Positions 60,230 through 64,000 of a DNA stretch of 64,000 bases are shown in pieces. Source of the DNA: Boswellia sacra (taxonomy: Eukaryota; Streptophyta; Magnoliopsida; Sapindales; Burseraceae); NCBI GenBank assembly GCA_013180625.2, contig SNVD02009731.1:124001-188000 (forward strand), given 5' to 3'. The translations under genes and the position numbers were made by a program. The first letter of the stretch is position 1, and each line of letters opens with the position of its first letter. A model generated the notes under the pieces. It did not search any database. It saw nothing but the letters and a program-made list of their open reading frames with translations, and was not told where the DNA came from.

Positions 60230-62201
60230 ATTTGCTGTCATCGGTCGTAGTCATTCTCTATTTTTATCTTTTGCATGATTAATTGTATCTCGACTATTTC
60301 ATTCACATCAGCAGTGTATATATTACTTTCATATCACTGTCCTCGAGTTCAGATCAAACGGGCAATCATAACTGTTTTTGTATTTCTCCAGAGCAATATC
60401 CAGATAGTAATATACATACTATTATTTCAGTAAATTAGTTCCATCGGCATTGTTTTAGTCTATTCAGTATTATCATCTCTTATATTTTCTGTTTGCTCCC
60501 ACCGCCACATCTCATCTAAAAGCTTTGATCTGTTTTCTTTTGCGAGTCGCCATCATATAGTTGCAACACGGCTCTTTATAATCTATCGGAGAGGTGACGT
60601 AGGCCAGCTCTCCGCAACTCAGATAGAAGTCTCACAACAACCAAGGGTATTATGGATTTTTCATATAGAACCCTCAAACCTTGTGGCACTCTCTTCTCTT
60701 TTATTTCAATTTTTTTTCCCCAATTGTTTCTATAAACTAAAGGGGCCGAGCTTCGATTTTATGTGAGGGCTGGGCTTTGGAATGCTAGCAAGGCCCAAAG
60801 AGTGGGTTGTTACGGTCTAGGTGCTATTTACCTATTTAGAATTTTGAATCAATTCAGTCAGTTAAAATTGGGTGCATTTTAATTGCTTAATTGATAGTAA
60901 CACTAGAATCAGAGATTTTATTTAAATATCAGTAAAGTTTCAGCCAGGCTCATCGGCGGCATGGTGATCAGAGGTTAGAAAGACAAGTAAAATCATGAAA
61001 ATCTATAATTTCAGGCTATGCTGATAAACAAGCAACTCAAAGGATAGGGCCGCCGTTATGTAGGTCCACTACTAAATCCACATTTCCATCCCGTTTGAAC
61101 ATAGGGTTGTCTCTCTTTCAATAGACAACCACAATGCCATGCCTTCAAGCCGCCATAGATTTGAGCACATCGACATATAGTTGACATAAACCCTTGAGCT
61201 ACCAGTAAAACAAATTATCTTTTAAAAGAAAATTGAAGATCTAAAGACAAAACAATTTGCACTCAGATCTGTATTTTATATATATATATATATATATAAC
61301 CCTGGATTTGTTTCACAATGAACCACACGCTTTATTTCTAACGTAGTTGAACTGCATAATCAATAAAAAGAGATGCTTCTGCAACATCAAAACAGATGAA
61401 GCTGCAGAAAAAAAAAAATTATTTTAGAATTGGTTATTAGAACATACCGTCCCAGACTTAAAAACAGTGCCTAAAATTACACTGCTTTGAATACATCTGA
61501 ATATCCATAAAATTTGCTTGAAACAGAAATGGAAAAATCCTAAAAATATAACATGTTTTAGTTCAATTGACCACATTTTTTCATTCGTTTGCAGAATTCA
61601 GTCCCCTTGAAACGAACAAATTTTCAAGTACCCATACGAGTGCATCGTTATGATTTTCACACACTCAATCTATGTCAGTAAAGAAATTAATTGTTCATTC
61701 CAAACAAAAATTATCATTTAAATTTCAATTTTTATAATTTCTTCATAAATGCAGCATAATTTAGAAATTAAGTTGAAAACAATTCAAAGAAACTATTATC
61801 TGGAAATGGTGACAGGATATAAATATTTCATCAAAAGAGCTACAACGAACTACTCTTAACCACTAAAAACACTACAATTTCCTGAAATTTCAAGGAATAC
61901 TGACTCCTACTTAGTTCAACTCCATGCGCCTTTTCATTTGATCCTCGTACATATCAATGACAAATCAAGTTCGTGGCCTCAAATGAAATATCTATCGAGT
62001 TGAAAATCATAAGCATACCACCTGCCACAAAACCTTTGTATGTAAAGGTCTAACTAATGTATTATAGATACGATTCTTTACCAGAAATGAGAGAATGTGG
62101 CTGGCAACGAAATCTGCATCTCCTCCTCGTCAGAGTTTCCATCTTCACATTATTAACCCAAAAGAGGGCTCACGGGCAACAGAACAATTTACAATATGAT
62201 A
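60230..62201. other. Intergenic DNA, possible retroelement remnant and 3' region of the last gene
   Basis: No coding frame supported. A (TA)n run lies near 61276-61299. The part next to 62201 holds the 3' untranslated region of the minus-strand membrane-protein gene. Confidence 0.45.
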
Positions 62202-63284
62202 TCATTGAATACCTTCTGGTTCAGGAGAAACAGCAATAGTTTTTATCATTGACTGACATTCATCAGTGGATTCTGTGCTATAAGATTTGCAGCTGAAGTA
62301 AAAAACCGCATTTGTCATGGAATCGATAAGCACCACAAATGAATACATTACTACTAAAAGAGGCCCTTCCCATATCCTTGAAGATCCATCTCCATAACTT
62401 AATGTCTTCACTCGATGCTCAAACAACCCCTGAATGAACGCCATCCCAATTGTTGCCCCAAGAAATAGAACTAGACCCAACTGAGTTTGGCCCTTAATCA
62501 AAGCCCCTGATCTAAGCAATGCCTGTGGCCCTGAAGCATCCTCCAAAACACATATAACAATCGCAGTATTACAGATGATTATAGCATTGGCAAAAACAAC
62601 AGAAAACACCAAACCCACCATTATAGCTGCATACTCAACTAAATCAGGCGAAAACCCAACTACAGAAATTGAACTACACACAGCAACAAGGAGCACCAAA
62701 AAGGATGTGAAGCAACCAGCAATCACCACGCACACCCACAAATACGTTGACACAAGCCGCCTCCAAATTTTGCGAATTATTGCTAGAAACTTCGAATAAT
62801 CAACCTTCTTCCTCGAATAAGTACAATCTACAGAGTAAATAACAGCAGCTTTCGATAACAACGACAGTGTAATGAACAAAGGAAAGCACATTGCGGAGGA
62901 AAGAGCCGTTTCAGATAACTTGTGGCACAACTGTTTGATCAAAGGCCTCACTGAGAGGCCACTAGCTCTTGCAACTAACAACAGCCTAATAGAGATTTTC
63001 TCCACAACCCTTTGATCAACTAACACATTTGACAAAACAAACGCAGACACTGGACAAATTAACACTGCAGCAACGACCATAAAAGCCGTACAATTGTACC
63101 GTAGAATCCTAACAGTTTCTCTCAAGATCTCCAAAGCATTCCTGGTGTGAAATTGGTAATCACCCCGAGCATTACCATAATTAGATGATTCCAACTCAGT
63201 TTTATGCGAATGGGTCTCCTCAGATCCCTCCATTTTCAAGTGATCCCATCTAGTTCTAGGAGAAGCAGCACTAGAAACCTCCAT
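62202..63284 (-). CDS. Six-TM plant membrane protein, function unknown
   Basis: A single-exon frame of 360 residues. The ATG at 63284-63282 is chosen because the frame upstream opens only with a GTG. A polar N-terminus (about 1-60) precedes the helix RNALEILRETVRIL. Six hydrophobic segments follow: about 66-88, 133-155, 180-206, 215-243, 265-285 and 305-330, then a polar tail ending PEGIQ. The layout (an ILRE helix before the first span, a conserved basic loop, VLED after span four) resembles a family of plant uncharacterised transmembrane proteins, which I cannot name with certainty. No enzymatic motif was seen. Confidence 0.88.
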   Translation of the reverse strand: MEVSSAASPRTRWDHLKMEGSEETHSHKTELESSNYGNARGDYQFHTRNALEILRETVRILRYNCTAFMVVAAVLICPVSAFVLSNVLVDQRVVEKISIRLLLVARASGLSVRPLIKQLCHKLSETALSSAMCFPLFITLSLLSKAAVIYSVDCTYSRKKVDYSKFLAIIRKIWRRLVSTYLWVCVVIAGCFTSFLVLLVAVCSSISVVGFSPDLVEYAAIMVGLVFSVVFANAIIICNTAIVICVLEDASGPQALLRSGALIKGQTQLGLVLFLGATIGMAFIQGLFEHRVKTLSYGDGSSRIWEGPLLVVMYSFVVLIDSMTNAVFYFSCKSYSTESTDECQSMIKTIAVSPEPEGIQ

Positions 63285-64000
63285 TGTGATGGAATAATAA
63301 TACACAGCTTATTTATCCCGTCTAACTGAAAATCAAGAATGGGAACATAAACGGCTACAATAGTAATGCACACAAAAGTAAAAACGTAAAAACCAGATCT
63401 GTTTTTTCGTGAGAAAAACCTGAATGTCACAACATTGAAAACGTTGGCTGCAGCAGCAGCCAAATAAGAGCGAAAATCACGAGGCGTCAACAATGAGTTC
63501 ACGAGTTTGCAAGGAACATTTGTGCCAAACTTGTGCTCTGGGTTTTGGTGGATTACTTTTGCGTGATGGGTATGGAAAGCTCTGTATGTATTGTAAATAA
63601 AAAAACAAATGTTACCAAATACCCTCATACGAACACGTTGAATCTGCTATTGGAACTCCCAAATACAACGTAATCGCTTTAGCTTAACATGAAGACTCGC
63701 ATCTCGCGAAGGTGAAAAATGGTGTGGCGGTGCTTAGATTAAGTTTGTTGGATAATGATATGCTACCTGCCTATAGTATAATACTAAGCGTTAGATCATT
63801 GTACAAGGTTGACCATCATGCTCAACAATGAATGATCAAAGGCTAAGATTTATTTTTAATTTTATTTTATTATCATATTTCGTACTTTATAGGAATTAAG
63901 ATTTGATTTATCTTATTTTCTAGTTGAAGCCCCTCTGCAATTTGTGTTCATCAATTTGCTTATTCAAATATCAAAATTTTTAATTTAACTATTTTTATGT
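63285..64000 (-). promoter_or_regulatory. 5' region of the six-TM gene and right window edge
   Basis: The minus-strand frame at 63628-63236 overlaps the start of the gene in another frame and most likely reflects an unusually GC-balanced 5' untranslated region. The remainder to the window edge is AT-rich without genes. Confidence 0.45.

Noticed and set aside
63236..63628. 130-residue minus-strand frame
   Set aside because: It overlaps the start of the six-TM gene out of frame and has no recognisable domain.

Overview
The window is nuclear DNA of a flowering plant, most likely a woody eudicot. The evidence is AT-rich intergenic DNA, short GT-AG introns, plant-specific gene families (VAP27, Sec14-like SFH protein, mitochondrial small heat-shock protein) and a dense load of plant DNA transposons. 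Citrus is a guess from general style and is not proven. Gene order is random as usual for plants; there are no operons.

Host genes, left to right: an intronless 758-residue multi-pass membrane protein of unknown function (1111-3387, minus); a 15-exon protein with HIT-, CCHC- and UBP-like zinc fingers (24725-29165, plus); a small heavy-metal-associated (HMA) protein (30614-31592, plus); a mitochondrial HSP20 with heat-shock elements upstream (32948-33690, minus); an 8-exon VAP27-type ER membrane protein (35037-38052, minus); an 11-exon Sec14-like phosphatidylinositol-transfer protein without nodulin domain (39453-43841, minus); a prefoldin-like UXT homologue (45457-47619, minus); and a six-TM membrane protein (62202-63284, minus). 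I spliced these by hand by matching frame, splice sites and family consensus; all gave continuous reading frames.

Transposon islands separate them. Island 1 (4553-15443) is a Mutator-like element (MULE) with roughly 160-bp inverted ends and a decayed transposase. It was later hit by a SINE (16-bp target duplication), a small hAT-like element, a 1.7-kb LTR-like insert that splits the transposase exactly in frame, an inverted-repeat element carrying an RRM gene fragment, and a GC-rich non-autonomous hAT (8-bp duplication). Island 2 (15931-24566) is a Kaonashi-type MULE carrying a decayed MURA-like transposase on the minus strand facing a decayed ULP1-like cysteine protease gene on the plus strand, with arrays of a TCGACACTCGA-like motif inside both ends. 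Island 3 (48007-49928) is a non-autonomous MULE-like element just upstream of UXT, itself split by a 419-bp foldback element with a perfect 9-bp duplication. Island 4 (51015-59297) is a large inverted-repeat element containing a minisatellite and a nearly complete hAT element (54573-58694, perfect 8-bp duplication) whose transposase has one stop and one frameshift. A possible LTR lies at 59523-60229.

No CRISPR, rRNA or convincing tRNA gene was seen. The most notable content is the layered transposon history and the ULP1-carrying MULE. I found no wholly new system that I could defend.
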